DNA of 64,000 nucleotides from Gemmobacter caeruleus (GCF_008271655.1 NZ_VKKX01000033.1:1-64000), one strand, 5' to 3'; shown: positions 34,217-45,047, counted from the stretch's first letter. Program-made: numbers and translations. Notes: generated from the sequence alone by a model not told the origin.

Positions 34217-37200
34217 TCAGGCCGTCAACACCATGTCATCGGCCAGCGCCGCAAGCGTGATGTTGCGCAGCGTGAGCATACCGCCGGTGCCGAAATTGAA
34301 CACGACATCCGCCCCTGACTGGCTGGCATAGGCCGAGATCTGCGCAAAGGTCGTCACCCCGAAACCGCGCAGATCCAGCAGATCCTCGTTATCGGCAAAG
34401 TCGGTGATGATGTCCGCCCCCTCATTCTTGGCAAAGATGAAGCGATCGGCCCCGCCCTGCCCGACCAGCACATCGTTACCGCCCCGGCCCATCAGGCTGT
34501 CATTGCCCAAACCGCCCCAGATCGTATTGGCCCCGGCATTGCCGCGCAGGGCATCATTGCCTTCGCTGCCTTGCAGGTTCTCGATGCTGGTATAGGTGTC
34601 GCCCGCCGCCGCGCCGGTATTGGCGGCGGCATTCTGAAGGTCGGCCACCACGGCCCCGGTGCCGGAATAGGTCGCCCGGTCCGTGCCATTGCCGCCATCC
34701 AGACTGTCGGCCCCAAGGCCGCCGATCAGGATGTCATTGCCCTCGCCGCCGCTCAGCGTGTCATCGCCGTCGCGGCCATAAAGCAGGTCGTCGCCGCCGT
34801 CGCTGAACAGGTTGTTGTCTGCCGCGTCGCCACGCAGCGTGTCGGCGGCATAGCCGGAGACCAGCGCCTCGACCCCGGCAAAGGTGGTTCCCGCCGCGAT
34901 GCCGGTATTGAGCGCGGCATTTTCCAGATCGACCACCATGCCCGCCTGCACACCGAACGAGAATTCATAGAGGTTGACCGTATCGAAACCCGCGCCGCCA
35001 TCGATCACCTGCCCGGCGGCAGAGACCCAGATCAGGTCAGCGCCCGCGCCGCCATAGATCTGATGCCCGGTGCCGCCATAGGCCCAGATGGTATCGGCGC
35101 CATTGCCGCCCTCAAAGCGGTTGCTGCCCTCGAAATCCATCAGCGCGTCGTTGCCGTCATCGCCTTGCAGCGTGTCATCGCCGGCGCCACCCGACAGCGT
35201 GTTGTTGCCGTCATTGCCGGTCAGGATGTTGTCGGCCGCATTGCCGGTGCCGGTGATATTGCCGGTGCCGGTCAGCAAGAGGTTCTCCACCTCGGCGCCC
35301 AGCGTGTAGTTGAAGCCGACCTGCACGCGGTCGATCCCTTCATTCGCGGCCTCGACCACGCGGTCGCTGCTGCTGTCCAGCACATAGACATCATTGCCGA
35401 CGCCGCCGACCAGACTGTCGGCGCCGCTGTTGCCGTTCAGGAAATCGTCGCCCGCCCCGCCATAAAGCGTGTCATTGCCATCCCAGCCATGCAGGCTGTC
35501 ATTGCCGGCATCGCCCACCAGCACATTGGCCAGCGTATCGCCGACCAGCGTGTCGTTCTTTTGCGAGCCGTGCAGATGTTCGATTCCGATCAGCACATCG
35601 CCTTCGGCATCGCCCCCCTTGTTGCCCCAGCCGGTCGCGCCGCGCAGATCGACCTGCACGCCCAGGGTCGAATGGTGGTAATCGGCGCGGTCGATACCCG
35701 CCCCGCCATCCAGCGTATCGGCCCCCAGCCCGCCAAACAGCGTGTCGTCGCCCGCCTCGCCCGAAAGCCCGTCATCGCCGGCGCGGCCCTGAATCAGGTC
35801 ATTGCCGTTGCGCCCCAGAATGTCGTCATTGCCCGATGAGCCGAACAGCGTATCGGCATAGCCGGTCGCCAGCAGCGCCTCGATATCGGTAAAGACATCG
35901 CCCCGCGCGATGCCGCGGCTTTCCGATGCGGTGGCCATGTCGATGCGCAGCCCTTCGGTCGCCGCGGCGTAATCGACCTGGTCATAGCCCGCCCCGCCAT
36001 CATAGAGATCGGCCCCCGCCGCATCGCGAAAGGTATCGTTGCCGCCCATGCCCAGCAGGGTGTCGGCGCCAGCCATCCCGTTCAGGATATTGGCCGCGTC
36101 ATTGCCGGTGATGCGGTTCGCCCCGGCATTGCCGGTGCCATTCACATTGCCGGTGCCGGTCAGTTGCAGCTGCTCCACATGGGCGGCCAGCGTATAGCTG
36201 ACGGCGGCGCGGATGCTGTCATCACCCTGGCCCTCCTGCTCCACCACCCGGTCGCCGGTATTATCGACGACATAGATATCCGATCCGGTGCCGCCCTCCA
36301 GCAGATCGACGCCGGTATTGCCGCTCAGGAAATCGGCGCCGCTGCCACCATAGAGCGTGTCATTGCCATTCCAGCCATGCAGGCTGTCGCGCCCGGCCCC
36401 GCCGGTCAGCCGGTTGCCCAGATCATCGCCGACAAAGACATCGTCCAGATCGGTGCCGATCAGGTTGGTAATGCGCAGCAGCACATCGCCCGCCGCGGCA
36501 TATTTGTTTTCCCACCAGCCCGCGGTCGCGGGGCCGCGCAGATCGACCTGCGCCCGGGTCGTCTCGGCGGAATAATCCACCGTGTCGGTGCCGGTGCCGC
36601 CATCCAGCGTGTCGCTGCCGGCGCCGCCGATCAGGATATCATTGCCCGCCCCGCCCGACAGGCTGTCATTGCCGCCGCCGCCGGTCAGCACATTGCCATA
36701 GTCATTGCCCAGCAAGCGGTCGGCAAGCTGCGACCCTTCGAGATTGAGGATCCAGCTATAGACATCCTGCGCCGCATCGCCGGTGCCTGCCACCGTGCCC
36801 GACAGATCGGCGGTCACGCCGGTCGTGGCGGTGCGGTAGCTGGCATAGGCATTGCTGCTGCGCGCATCCGCCAGCGATTGCGCCAGCGTCTCGCTGCCAA
36901 AGCCAAGCGACAGGAGCGTGTTGCTTTGCCCATAGAGATAGTCGCGCCCGGCGCCGCCGATCAGCCGCGCGCCGAAATCGTAGCCATAGAGGTAATCGTT
37001 GCCGGCGCCGCCATAGAGTTCGTCCTCCGACCCGTCCCAGGCATTGATGCCGCCGCTGCGCTGCCGGGCATAAAGCGTGTCATCGCCCAGCCCGCCATAC
37101 AGGCTGTCGGCGCCGCCCAGACCGCTTTCCAGCAGGTCGCTTGCCTCTTGCCCCCAGAGCGCGTTGCTCAGGGAGTTGCCGGTCAGCCGGTCGCCCAGGG

Positions 37201-40200
37201 CGCTGCCCGAAAGGTTTTCGATATTGACGTAGACATCGCCCGCCGCCTCGCCCGTCGCGCCGGGATTGCCGGTTTCGAGCGACGCGATGACCCCGGTTGC
37301 GGCACCGGCATAATCGGCGGTGTCCAGCCCGTCTTCACCATTGAGCGTATCGGCCCCCAGGCCGCCGCGCAGGGTATCATCCTCGGCCCCGCCATAAAGC
37401 GTGTCATTGCCGGCCTGACCCAGCACCAGATCGGCGCCGCGCGCCCCCCAGACCACGTTGCCCGCCGCATCGCCCAGCAGCGTATCGTCAAAGTTCGACC
37501 CATGCAGGTTCTGGATATTGACGAAGCTGTCGCCCGCCGCGATGCCGCTATTCGTCGTGGCATCGCCCAGATCGACCCGCAGCCCGGCCGTTGCGTCGCT
37601 GTATTGCGCACGGTCGGTGCCGCCCCCGCCATTCAGCGCATCGGCGCCTTCGCCGCCGAACAGGATATCGTTGCCGCTATTGCCGTTCACCCGGTCATCG
37701 CCGACGCCGCCATAAAGCGTGTCATTGCCGTTCCAGCCATGCAGCCCGTCATCGCCCGCACCGCCGGAAATCAGGTTGTCAGCATCGTCACCGACCAGCG
37801 CATCGGCAAAGCCGGACCCCGCCAGGTTCTCGATCCCGTTCAGCACATCGCCGGTCGCGTCGCCGCCACGCAAGCTCCACCAGCCGTCGAAATCGGGGCC
37901 GCGCAAATCGACCGTTACCCCGCTGGCAGAGGTGGCATAGGCGGCGGTGTCGATCCCGTCGCCGCCAAACAGCAGATCGGCGCCCAGGCCGCCATAGAGC
38001 GTGTCATTGTCCTGATTGCCATAGAGCGTGTCATCATCGTCGCGGCCATAGATCACATCGCGGCCAGTCCAGCCGGAGACGATATTGGCCGCGGCATCGC
38101 CGCGCAGGTTGTCGTTGAAGGCCGATCCATACAGATCCTCGACCTGGCTGTAGCGGTCGCCCGCCGCCTCGCCGCTATTGCCGCCGGGGCTTTGCAGATC
38201 GGCCAGCACGCCGGCCAGCGCCAGTTCATAGCTGGCCGTATCGCGCTGATTGCCGCCGACCAGACTGTCGGCCCCGTCGCCGCCGATCAGGCGGTCATTG
38301 CCGTCCTGGCCCAGCAGGGTGTCGTTGCCCTCGCCCCCCAGCAGGCGATCGCCGCCGCCGCCGCCGGAAAGCGAATCGTCGCCCGCATCGCCATCCAGCA
38401 GATTGGCGCCGCCATTGCCCAAAAGGTTGTCATCATGGGCGGAACCGCGCAGATTCTCGATGCCGATCAGCACATCGCCCTGAGCCTCGCCTTGCAGATT
38501 GCCCAGCCAGCCAGCGGTCGCAGGATCGCGCAGATCGACCTGAACCCCGGTGGCGGAGCGGGCATAATCCGCGGTGTCGATGCCGTCGCCGCCGATCAGC
38601 GTATCGGCCCCGCCGCCACCCAGCAGCGTGTCATCGCCCAGCCCGCCATCCACGCTGTCGGCGCCGCCGCCGCTGATGACGATATCGTCACCGGCATCGG
38701 CCAGCAGCGTTTCGGCGCCATTGCCGGTCAGCAGCAGGTCATTGGCGGCGGTGCCATTGCCGACGCGGATGCGCCGGGCCACGTCGCCCTCCATATATTC
38801 CACCGCCTCGATCGAAGTATAGGTGACGCTGCCCCCCCGCCAGGAAATCCGCAGCGTGCCGGCCGCGACGCTGGCGATGGTCAGGTCGCGATAGTCGATC
38901 CCCTCGGCCAGCCGCAGCGTATCCGTGCCCTCGCCCGCGGTTTCGCGGATCGTGCGGTCGCCCATGGCGCCGCGCAGCACAAAGAGGTCATTGCCCGCGC
39001 CGCCGATCAGCGTGTCGTCGCCGCTGCCGCCATTGAGCGTGTCATTGCCGGTGCCGCCATAGAGAATATCCGCGCCGTCGCCGCCATACAGCAGGTCATT
39101 GTCGGCATCGCCATGCAGCGTGTCTTCGCCGGCATATCCCCGGATCGTGTCATTGCCGCCGCCGCCGCGGATCAGGTCATTGCCGGCCGAGGCAAGGTAA
39201 TTGTTGTCCGCCGCCCCGCCCGAGGCGGTATAGCCGTCGGTCAGGCCCAGCCGCTCTGCCTCCATGAAGGTCAGCGCCCAGCCGCGCGCAAAGGCGCTGT
39301 CCGGTCCGGCCGCGGCGATGGCGGCATCATAGGCCGATTTGTTTTCCAGATATTCCTGGTATTCGGCCGCGATCTGCATGTTATAGACCAGCGTCGAATA
39401 CAGTTCCGCATCGGTCTTGATCGTCAGGCGCGAATCCTTCAGCGCGACGATCATCTCTTCGCGGGTGGCAAAGCTGTAATCGTCATTCATCAGGGTGACG
39501 GCCAGCGCGCGCAGATACAGCACATCGCCCAGCACATCGACCGCCTTGGCCTTGTCGGGCAGGAAATAGGTCCAGCCGTCGCCGTCGCTGCCACCCGTCG
39601 TGTGGTTGGATCCGATCAGCATCCGCGTGGCCCAGTCGCTGCCGACGATCCGTTCCACGATGCGCTGAAGGCCCACGACATCGGTGATGCTGGCCATCTT
39701 CAGGTCGGAATAGATCGTGTTGGCCCGCGCCACGATACTGGCCAGAATATTGCCGCCCTCGGCGATATCCCAGTTTTCGACCACTTCCACCAGACCGGCA
39801 TTGTCCATCCCGTCGGCGGCATCGCCGTTGATCTCGGTATAGACGGTCTTCTTGGAAATCTTGATGCCGAGGAATTTCTTCCAGTAGGAATAGGCGCCGA
39901 ACTTGTGGATATCGTTCACAAGATTGGCGTCCTCGATGATCTCGTCCATCGACTCGATGGTCTTCAGGTCGCCGTCGATGAATTCAAGCTCCTGGATCGT
40001 GTCGATGATTCGCGATTGCAGCGCCTCCTGCATCGTGTCGAAGCTGCGCGCGGCACCATTGCGGATGACATCCTCGTAATGGCCAAAGACCAGCCGCAGC
40101 GTATCGGCCACTTCGGCGGCGTTGTTCTCGTTCGACTGTGCCTGATCCAGCAGACCGTTCATGAACTTCACATAGGATTCGGCCATCTGCTTGCCGATTT

Positions 40201-41575
40201 CCTTGTTGCCGCCATCGTCGCTCCAGCTGGTGCCCAGTTCAAACCGGCCGGTCGTGTCGTTGAAGATCACGTTGGTATAGGCTTCGGGATGTTTCTCGAA
40301 CAGCGCGTCGAACAGTTTGCCGACCAGCGTCGAGACGATCATGATCACCGGATTGAACGACCCGATGATCCCCATCAGCCCGCCGCCCATCTGGATGCCG
40401 CTGGTGAATGCCACCGTGAACTTGTCGAGGAAATTCGCAAAGGTATTGAGCGCGAGCGAGGTCAGCCCCGAGGCGATCTGCCCTTCGATCGTCTCGATTT
40501 CCGGCAAAAGCCGCTGGAAGCCGATCTTCAGCGTCAGCGACGCAATGCCCGAGAACGAGAACAGGCCGGCGGTCATCGCCTCTTGCGTGCCATCCAGACT
40601 GCCGAACAGGTAATCCGTGTCAAATTCCGAAAGGCCAAGCTTGCTCAGGATCGCGTCGTCGAGGCCCAGAAGGTCGCTCGCGATTTCATACATGCCCGCG
40701 CCGACCAGATAGCTGACGCCCTGGCTTGCCAGCGAGTTGAACACCTCGCCGCCATAGCTGTCATCGGCGAACTGGCCGAAGACCTCCAGCATGATCCAGT
40801 TGGTCAGCTCCTGTCGGGTGTAATCGACGACATTGGCGCCCAGATCGGTGACGATGTCGCGGAAGGTCAGGTTGATGATATTGTCCAGGATATCATCCTG
40901 ACGACCGCCCGAGGCGATCTGGTCATGGATATAGCCGCCCGTCGCCTCGAACAGGTTTTCCAGGAAGGTGCCAATGATCGAATTGGCCGCGATCCGCTGG
41001 AACGGGTTGGTATCGTCGCCCAGCAGGGCCGAGGTCAGGAAGGGGGTCAGCAGGCTGCCCGCATCCTCGCCGAACTTGGCGCCGGTCAGCGAGATCAGCT
41101 TGACCGATTCAGGAATGATGTTGTTGTCGGCATCGCGCAGGAACTGCGCCTGCATCAGGTTGCCGTTTTCATCCAGATAGGTGTGATAGATCTCCAGCAC
41201 CAGCTGGCCGCCCACCGTGACCATCTTGTAGGCGGTCTTGCCCGATCCGTCTGGCATGTCGAGCGTGATGTAATCCGGCCCGGCGATCGAGTTTTGCAGA
41301 TCCTTCAGGTTTTCCAGCCCGCCCATGGCCAGGGCCTGCATCTCCTCGGGGCTGAGCATGCCGAGGATCGAGGTGTTATGCACCCGGAACCCGTCGGCGA
41401 TATAGGTGTGGGTCTCCTCCACCTCGAAATTGAACACCAGATGACCGGCGATCCCCGGCAGCATGTCACCCGCCAGCGGGCGCGGCGCGGCGGATTCTGT
41501 CGGGAGGGCGCCAAGGGCAAGCGCCTGCATCGGGTCAAAGGCGGCAAGGCGGTGGCTGGCAAACGGATGGGACAT
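34217..41575 (-). CDS. Giant RTX protein with an N-terminal Hint C-half
   Basis: A 2452-residue protein. Residues about 40-67 match the C-terminal end of intein/Hint domains: [21 protein letters not shown], given as F48-V52, T55-H56 and V65-H66-N67, followed by Thr68, a valid +1 nucleophile. Residues 68-800 are non-repetitive, with a hydrophobic stretch at about 325-420 ([16 protein letters not shown]) like that of acylated pore-forming RTX toxins. Residues 800-2380 are calcium-binding GGxGxD repeats in 11 modules. The tail ([15 protein letters not shown] and a final D-D-M-V-L) fits a type I secretion signal. The start at 41575 lies 2 bases after the acyltransferase stop. No type I exporter genes are in the window. 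Confidence 0.92.
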   Translation of the reverse strand: MSHPFASHRLAAFDPMQALALGALPTESAAPRPLAGDMLPGIAGHLVFNFEVEETHTYIADGFRVHNTSILGMLSPEEMQALAMGGLENLKDLQNSIAGPDYITLDMPDGSGKTAYKMVTVGGQLVLEIYHTYLDENGNLMQAQFLRDADNNIIPESVKLISLTGAKFGEDAGSLLTPFLTSALLGDDTNPFQRIAANSIIGTFLENLFEATGGYIHDQIASGGRQDDILDNIINLTFRDIVTDLGANVVDYTRQELTNWIMLEVFGQFADDSYGGEVFNSLASQGVSYLVGAGMYEIASDLLGLDDAILSKLGLSEFDTDYLFGSLDGTQEAMTAGLFSFSGIASLTLKIGFQRLLPEIETIEGQIASGLTSLALNTFANFLDKFTVAFTSGIQMGGGLMGIIGSFNPVIMIVSTLVGKLFDALFEKHPEAYTNVIFNDTTGRFELGTSWSDDGGNKEIGKQMAESYVKFMNGLLDQAQSNENNAAEVADTLRLVFGHYEDVIRNGAARSFDTMQEALQSRIIDTIQELEFIDGDLKTIESMDEIIEDANLVNDIHKFGAYSYWKKFLGIKISKKTVYTEINGDAADGMDNAGLVEVVENWDIAEGGNILASIVARANTIYSDLKMASITDVVGLQRIVERIVGSDWATRMLIGSNHTTGGSDGDGWTYFLPDKAKAVDVLGDVLYLRALAVTLMNDDYSFATREEMIVALKDSRLTIKTDAELYSTLVYNMQIAAEYQEYLENKSAYDAAIAAAGPDSAFARGWALTFMEAERLGLTDGYTASGGAADNNYLASAGNDLIRGGGGNDTIRGYAGEDTLHGDADNDLLYGGDGADILYGGTGNDTLNGGSGDDTLIGGAGNDLFVLRGAMGDRTIRETAGEGTDTLRLAEGIDYRDLTIASVAAGTLRISWRGGSVTYTSIEAVEYMEGDVARRIRVGNGTAANDLLLTGNGAETLLADAGDDIVISGGGADSVDGGLGDDTLLGGGGADTLIGGDGIDTADYARSATGVQVDLRDPATAGWLGNLQGEAQGDVLIGIENLRGSAHDDNLLGNGGANLLDGDAGDDSLSGGGGGDRLLGGEGNDTLLGQDGNDRLIGGDGADSLVGGNQRDTASYELALAGVLADLQSPGGNSGEAAGDRYSQVEDLYGSAFNDNLRGDAAANIVSGWTGRDVIYGRDDDDTLYGNQDNDTLYGGLGADLLFGGDGIDTAAYATSASGVTVDLRGPDFDGWWSLRGGDATGDVLNGIENLAGSGFADALVGDDADNLISGGAGDDGLHGWNGNDTLYGGVGDDRVNGNSGNDILFGGEGADALNGGGGTDRAQYSDATAGLRVDLGDATTNSGIAAGDSFVNIQNLHGSNFDDTLLGDAAGNVVWGARGADLVLGQAGNDTLYGGAEDDTLRGGLGADTLNGEDGLDTADYAGAATGVIASLETGNPGATGEAAGDVYVNIENLSGSALGDRLTGNSLSNALWGQEASDLLESGLGGADSLYGGLGDDTLYARQRSGGINAWDGSEDELYGGAGNDYLYGYDFGARLIGGAGRDYLYGQSNTLLSLGFGSETLAQSLADARSSNAYASYRTATTGVTADLSGTVAGTGDAAQDVYSWILNLEGSQLADRLLGNDYGNVLTGGGGNDSLSGGAGNDILIGGAGSDTLDGGTGTDTVDYSAETTRAQVDLRGPATAGWWENKYAAAGDVLLRITNLIGTDLDDVFVGDDLGNRLTGGAGRDSLHGWNGNDTLYGGSGADFLSGNTGVDLLEGGTGSDIYVVDNTGDRVVEQEGQGDDSIRAAVSYTLAAHVEQLQLTGTGNVNGTGNAGANRITGNDAANILNGMAGADTLLGMGGNDTFRDAAGADLYDGGAGYDQVDYAAATEGLRIDMATASESRGIARGDVFTDIEALLATGYADTLFGSSGNDDILGRNGNDLIQGRAGDDGLSGEAGDDTLFGGLGADTLDGGAGIDRADYHHSTLGVQVDLRGATGWGNKGGDAEGDVLIGIEHLHGSQKNDTLVGDTLANVLVGDAGNDSLHGWDGNDTLYGGAGDDFLNGNSGADSLVGGVGNDVYVLDSSSDRVVEAANEGIDRVQVGFNYTLGAEVENLLLTGTGNITGTGNAADNILTGNDGNNTLSGGAGDDTLQGDDGNDALMDFEGSNRFEGGNGADTIWAYGGTGHQIYGGAGADLIWVSAAGQVIDGGAGFDTVNLYEFSFGVQAGMVVDLENAALNTGIAAGTTFAGVEALVSGYAADTLRGDAADNNLFSDGGDDLLYGRDGDDTLSGGEGNDILIGGLGADSLDGGNGTDRATYSGTGAVVADLQNAAANTGAAAGDTYTSIENLQGSEGNDALRGNAGANTIWGGLGNDSLMGRGGNDVLVGQGGADRFIFAKNEGADIITDFADNEDLLDLRGFGVTTFAQISAYASQSGADVVFNFGTGGMLTLRNITLAALADDMVLTA
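34440..39175 (-). repeat. RTX nonapeptide repeat region in about 11 modules
   Basis: Tandem G-G-x-G-x-D-x-L-x repeats interrupted by about 11 related linker modules. Each reads roughly D-T-A-x-Y-x-x-A-x-x-G-V-x-V-D-L-R, then G-D-V-L-x-x-I-E-N-L-x-G-S, then a new G-N-D block. One module differs by inserting [12 protein letters not shown] with a beta-rich V-E-x-L-x-L-T-G-T-G-N stretch; a second similar insert occurs later. Folds on calcium outside the cell. Confidence 0.9.
41375..41446 (-). other. Hint C-terminal half at the start of the RTX protein
   Basis: Encodes residues 44-67 of the giant protein: block F (F-N-F-E-V with Asn where Asp is usual; T-H-T-Y) and block G (V-H-N), then Thr68. 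Length and order match the C-halves of split inteins (about 35 residues). No block A or B precedes it in this protein. Confidence 0.7.
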
Positions 41576-41577
41576 GA

Positions 41578-41991
41578 TCAACGATCCTCTGCTTTGGCAG
41601 GGGTGAACCCGGACTCGTGCAACTGCTCCTGAAACAGCGCCTCGAATTTCTCGCGCGGGGCAAAGGGGGATATGCAATCGACCACGATGATGTCGGGCCC
41701 CGATCGCCAATCCTGCATGCGCATGCGGAATTGCGGGAATTGCAGCGCCTGGCGGATGCTTTCCGACACGCCCGCCCAGGTCAGCGCCGCGATGGGGCGC
41801 GGGCCTTCGGTATAGATGCGCACCTGACGCAGCATCAGCGGCACCTGGATGCGGGCCTCGATCTCGTGGATGGGCAGGTCGCGATGGCTGTCCGACAGAC
41901 CCATGAGCCAGGTGATTTGGCCCAGGCTGCGCAGGAATTCCTCCGACCCCGGGGTCAGCGGGGCGGCATGGGGCGGCGGGGCGTCGGTCAT
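41578..41991 (-). CDS. RTX toxin-activating lysine acyltransferase (HlyC/RtxC family)
   Basis: A 137-residue cytoplasmic acyltransferase that transfers fatty acyl groups from acyl-ACP to internal lysines of an RTX pro-toxin. The HlyC pattern is clear: L-G-x-I-T-W-L-M; S-D-S-H36-R-D-L-P (catalytic His); [11 protein letters not shown]94-[14 protein letters not shown]. It is shorter than HlyC (170) only at the ends. The start at 41991 overlaps the AHH-Hint stop by 4 bases (ATGA), and the stop is 2 bases before the RTX start. This is the normal C-then-A gene order of RTX operons. Its substrate should be the adjacent giant protein. Confidence 0.88.
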   Translation of the reverse strand: MTDAPPPHAAPLTPGSEEFLRSLGQITWLMGLSDSHRDLPIHEIEARIQVPLMLRQVRIYTEGPRPIAALTWAGVSESIRQALQFPQFRMRMQDWRSGPDIIVVDCISPFAPREKFEALFQEQLHESGFTPAKAEDR

Positions 41992-42680
41992 GACAGCCTC
42001 CGGCCCGCCGGATGGCCCGGTGCCGTCAGACGCGGCGGCGCATCCTCCCATTCCGCCGCGTCAAAGATGGCGGCAAGGTCGGTGCCGCTGCGGGCCAGAA
42101 CGTAATCCTCGGGGCGGGGCAGCTGGTCCGACAGGGTCCAGTGGAACATCCGTTCCTGCCCGTCGGGCATGCGCACCAGCCCCGCCTCGGTCAGGGTCGC
42201 GCCCGCGGCCACCAGCATGTCGGCCAGCGACAGGTCGCGCCCGTCGGGCAGACAGACCCGCGTGGCCGCACGCATCTGCCGCGCATCGCGCACCAGCAGC
42301 CCACCTGCGGCATCCAGCGTGCCAAGCGCCACCCAGATCAGCGCCACGTCCCCCTCGGACCCGACCGGCGCGCCGGTCGCGGCACGGATCAGGCCGCCGT
42401 CGCGCGCCACCACCGCCCCGTCGCTGCGCAGGATGTCGATCAGCGCCACATATTGCCCGGCAAACCGCCCCTCGCCACAAAGATAGACATGGCCGGGGGT
42501 GACCCTGGTGCCATGAAAATCGAGCAGTTGCGTCGCGCGTTTGGCAAAGACCCGCGCCACCCGCCCCGGCACCAAGGCGCCCTGCGCATCGAAGGACAAC
42601 ACCATGTCCCCCGCCACGATCCGCTCCACCGGCTTGTGACTGCCATCCGCCATGTCGATCAGGGTGCCGGCGGCAAAACA
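41988..42680 (-). other. Hint N-terminal half (copy 1)
   Basis: Encodes Cys507 to the end of the AHH-Hint protein. Block A is [10 protein letters not shown] and block B T567-P-G-H570. It runs to the protein's C-terminus with no H-N; the tail [11 protein letters not shown] may be a degenerate block F. Confidence 0.75.
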
Positions 42681-44198
42681 GTAGCTGGGCGGCATCATGG
42701 CGAACAAAGCCGGATTGTCGGCATAAAAGCCGCCCTCGACCATCGCCGCCTCAAAGGCCTGTTGCAGGGTCTTGCCGTCCTTGCTGGCGCCCGCGGCTAG
42801 CAGTTCAAGCAGAATTTCAAGATTGGTGGCCGGCAGCCCAAAAGGATTTGGGACCAGTTCGGGGTGTTTCTCCAGAATGTAATCGCGCAGCATCGACCCA
42901 ATGGTCCACAACGGATCATTGCCCGCCGTCGTGGACAGACCCGAGAAGCTCTGCGTCAGCAGATCGGCGAACTGTTCATATTCGGGCACATAGTTGCGAT
43001 TGCCGCCATGGGCGGGATCAAACCAGCTGTCCAGCGTGGCTTCGACCCCGATCACCATGTCATTCAGCTGCTTGATCAGCGCACTGTCGCCATATTGCGC
43101 CGCCACGGCCAGCGCGGCCTTGAGCCCGTCGATGCTCTGATAAATCTCATAGCCCTTCCACAGCAGCCCGACGCCCAGCATGGTGGCAATGCTGCTGATC
43201 AGAACCTCTTTCCCGATATCGAGGGCGATATTGTCGATCTTGTCGCCGATCACGCTTGCGATATTCGAATTGCCCAGCAGGCGGATCATGCTGGACACAT
43301 CCAGATCGCTCAGCACGCCGCTCTCCACGAAGGCATAGCCCAGCAGGGTCAGCGACAGGCCATCGACAAGGGCAGAACCTTTGTCCATGCCCCCGATCAC
43401 ATGAACGGCGGCTTGGGCCATATCCGGGCTGAACAGGCTGAATGCACCGGCACCCGCGCCGAATGTCAGCACCTTTGGTCCGGTGCCGTTCAGGAAGTTG
43501 GAGACGAAGCCTGGCGTGTATTTCGCGTCACCATAGGCCATTTCGTGCAACAGGACACCTGCCGCCTCACGAGCGTAGATGTTGCCGGAAACCAGCTTTT
43601 GCCGCGCCTCCAGCGAAAGCTTGTCATATTCGGCGTCCAGCGCACGCACATAGGCCTGAAGCTCCTGCGCCCTGACTGCCGGGTCCATGCTGGTCACGGC
43701 CGAGAACGCGCCGGAGTAGATGGGGCTTTTGCTGTCCACCCAGACCGGAATGGCGATACCGGCAACCCCGAGCTGGTATTCCAGCTTGTTCTCGATGGTC
43801 GCCATTGTGGTGTTCATGAAGAACCCCGACCCGTCGCCGTCAAACTTGTGCAGCGAAATCTCACTGCGATAGTCGAGGAACTGGGACTTCAGGTAGTTGT
43901 TGACGCCGATCAGTTCGCGCGCGAATTCGGCAAGTTTCGCTGTCCGCGCGGCGCCGGTCAGTCCTTCCAGTTCTTCCTGCATTCCCGAAAGAATGCTGTC
44001 GCGATACCAATCGGTATAAGCCCCATGTGGACCGGAATGGACATTGAGGCCGAGCACATTCGATGTATTGGGCAGGCCAATCAGGTTGAAATCACGACTG
44101 TTCTGATACCACAGCCCTCGCGTCTGCATTTCACGAAGGAACGCGAATTCATTGAAAAGTTGTGTCGGAAGGATGTGATGCGCCTGCGTATCCGCCAT
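41988..44198 (-). CDS. AHH-nuclease protein with C-terminal Hint N-half
   Basis: A 736-residue protein with no signal peptide. The N-terminus is an AHH-type HNH/Endo VII nuclease domain: A6-H7-H8-I-L-P, then N-L-I-G-L-P near 38 and H54-S-G-P-H58-G-A-Y61. This domain is known from the toxins of polymorphic toxin systems. Residues about 230-400 include hydrophobic segments ([24 protein letters not shown]). Residues 507-736 are the Hint N-half. Toxin-first, Hint-last is the reverse of the usual Hint-then-toxin order. Preceded by an Imm11-like gene (39 bases) and coupled to the acyltransferase gene. Confidence 0.85.
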   Translation of the reverse strand: MADTQAHHILPTQLFNEFAFLREMQTRGLWYQNSRDFNLIGLPNTSNVLGLNVHSGPHGAYTDWYRDSILSGMQEELEGLTGAARTAKLAEFARELIGVNNYLKSQFLDYRSEISLHKFDGDGSGFFMNTTMATIENKLEYQLGVAGIAIPVWVDSKSPIYSGAFSAVTSMDPAVRAQELQAYVRALDAEYDKLSLEARQKLVSGNIYAREAAGVLLHEMAYGDAKYTPGFVSNFLNGTGPKVLTFGAGAGAFSLFSPDMAQAAVHVIGGMDKGSALVDGLSLTLLGYAFVESGVLSDLDVSSMIRLLGNSNIASVIGDKIDNIALDIGKEVLISSIATMLGVGLLWKGYEIYQSIDGLKAALAVAAQYGDSALIKQLNDMVIGVEATLDSWFDPAHGGNRNYVPEYEQFADLLTQSFSGLSTTAGNDPLWTIGSMLRDYILEKHPELVPNPFGLPATNLEILLELLAAGASKDGKTLQQAFEAAMVEGGFYADNPALFAMMPPSYCFAAGTLIDMADGSHKPVERIVAGDMVLSFDAQGALVPGRVARVFAKRATQLLDFHGTRVTPGHVYLCGEGRFAGQYVALIDILRSDGAVVARDGGLIRAATGAPVGSEGDVALIWVALGTLDAAGGLLVRDARQMRAATRVCLPDGRDLSLADMLVAAGATLTEAGLVRMPDGQERMFHWTLSDQLPRPEDYVLARSGTDLAAIFDAAEWEDAPPRLTAPGHPAGRRLS

Positions 44199-44237
44199 AA
44201 TGGCCCTCTCAAACTCTAGACTGACGGGATGTGCCGC

Positions 44238-44870
44238 TCAGATTTCGGTGCAAAGCCCGAAATCGAGGCCCAGTGTTCCCCCCAGGGCTTCGGCGCGGTG
44301 TTTGAAATCGTCGGTGCAGAAGATCGTTCCGGTCACCTCATCGGCCCAGAGGCTCCGCCCGGTGGCGGTGGCGGCGTGGACGACCCTTTGCAAGGGATAG
44401 GTCGCGGAAAGCCGGATCGAGGTCTTGTCCAGATGCGGCAGGTAGGTGCGCATGATCCGCGACTTTTCCAGATCGACCGTCGGCGCGTAATCCATGATCA
44501 GTGCGGCCAGATAGCGCCCGGGCGAGGGTTCCCTGGCCTTTTGAAACCAGACATCCGACAGCGGCACGAATTGGTGCCGGCCCGGCGCCATCACCTCGGC
44601 CAGGGCGGCGAATTCGGTGCTGACGATCATCAGGTTCTTGTGGATGCCGGCGCTGTGCAGCGGGCGCGCGGGGGTTTGCATCAGCTCGATCCGGCTGCGC
44701 TGCAACAGCGACACCTCGGCATCGTTCAGCGCACGGGGGCCGTTCAGGCTGGGCGAGAAAGAGAACAGTTCCGCGTCCTCGTCACCGGGATCCTTGCCAT
44801 CGGGCGGCCAGATATGCGCGCCGATATGATGGGCCGCGACCAGAGATACATCGACGCGAAAAATTGTCAT
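44238..44870 (-). CDS. Imm11-like immunity protein (putative)
   Basis: A 210-residue cytoplasmic protein, first gene of the toxin operon. The layout resembles the Imm11/DUF1629 immunity family (MXAN_0049-like): an I-V-S-T-E-F-A-A-L-A-E-V-M segment near 83 followed by a V-P-L-S strand, a central Y-L-A-A-L-I-M-D-Y, and an ending G-T-I-F-C-T-D-D-F-K-H-R-A-E-A-L-G (read in two parts) then G-L-D-F. Placed directly before an AHH nuclease gene, a cognate-immunity role is natural. Fold call is from pattern memory, so moderate. Confidence 0.55.
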   Translation of the reverse strand: MTIFRVDVSLVAAHHIGAHIWPPDGKDPGDEDAELFSFSPSLNGPRALNDAEVSLLQRSRIELMQTPARPLHSAGIHKNLMIVSTEFAALAEVMAPGRHQFVPLSDVWFQKAREPSPGRYLAALIMDYAPTVDLEKSRIMRTYLPHLDKTSIRLSATYPLQRVVHAATATGRSLWADEVTGTIFCTDDFKHRAEALGGTLGLDFGLCTEI

Positions 44871-45047
44871 ACGCTTGCACGAACCGACAGCGCGGCATGA
44901 CAGGTATCACGCCGCGAAGAATGTCAGCCCACTGTCCCCACAGGTTGATCTTTGCACCCATTGATTGTCTGGCCCCCCGACGAAAATCAAGGAGATTTTC
45001 GCCGGGCGCCGCGGGCGTTCCAGGCGGGGCCAGGCAGGGCAAAAGGG
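44871..45047 (-). promoter_or_regulatory. Promoter region of the RTX/Hint toxin operon
   Basis: 177 bases upstream of the first toxin-operon gene and downstream of the aldehyde dehydrogenase gene. It holds a perfect inverted repeat CGAAAATC-AAGGA-GATTTTCG (44981-45001), AT-rich for this genome. It may be an operator or the transcript end of the polyamine operon. Confidence 0.45.

Noticed and set aside
34440-39175. Regularly spaced short DNA repeats resembling a CRISPR-like array
   Set aside because: The periodicity is in-frame and encodes G-G-x-G-x-D nonapeptides; no constant direct repeats with unique spacers.
36164-41632. A 1822-codon open frame on the plus strand opposite the RTX gene
   Set aside because: It is the complement of GC-rich GGxGxD coding repeats; composition and the clear Hint/RTX motifs on the minus strand show it is a shadow.
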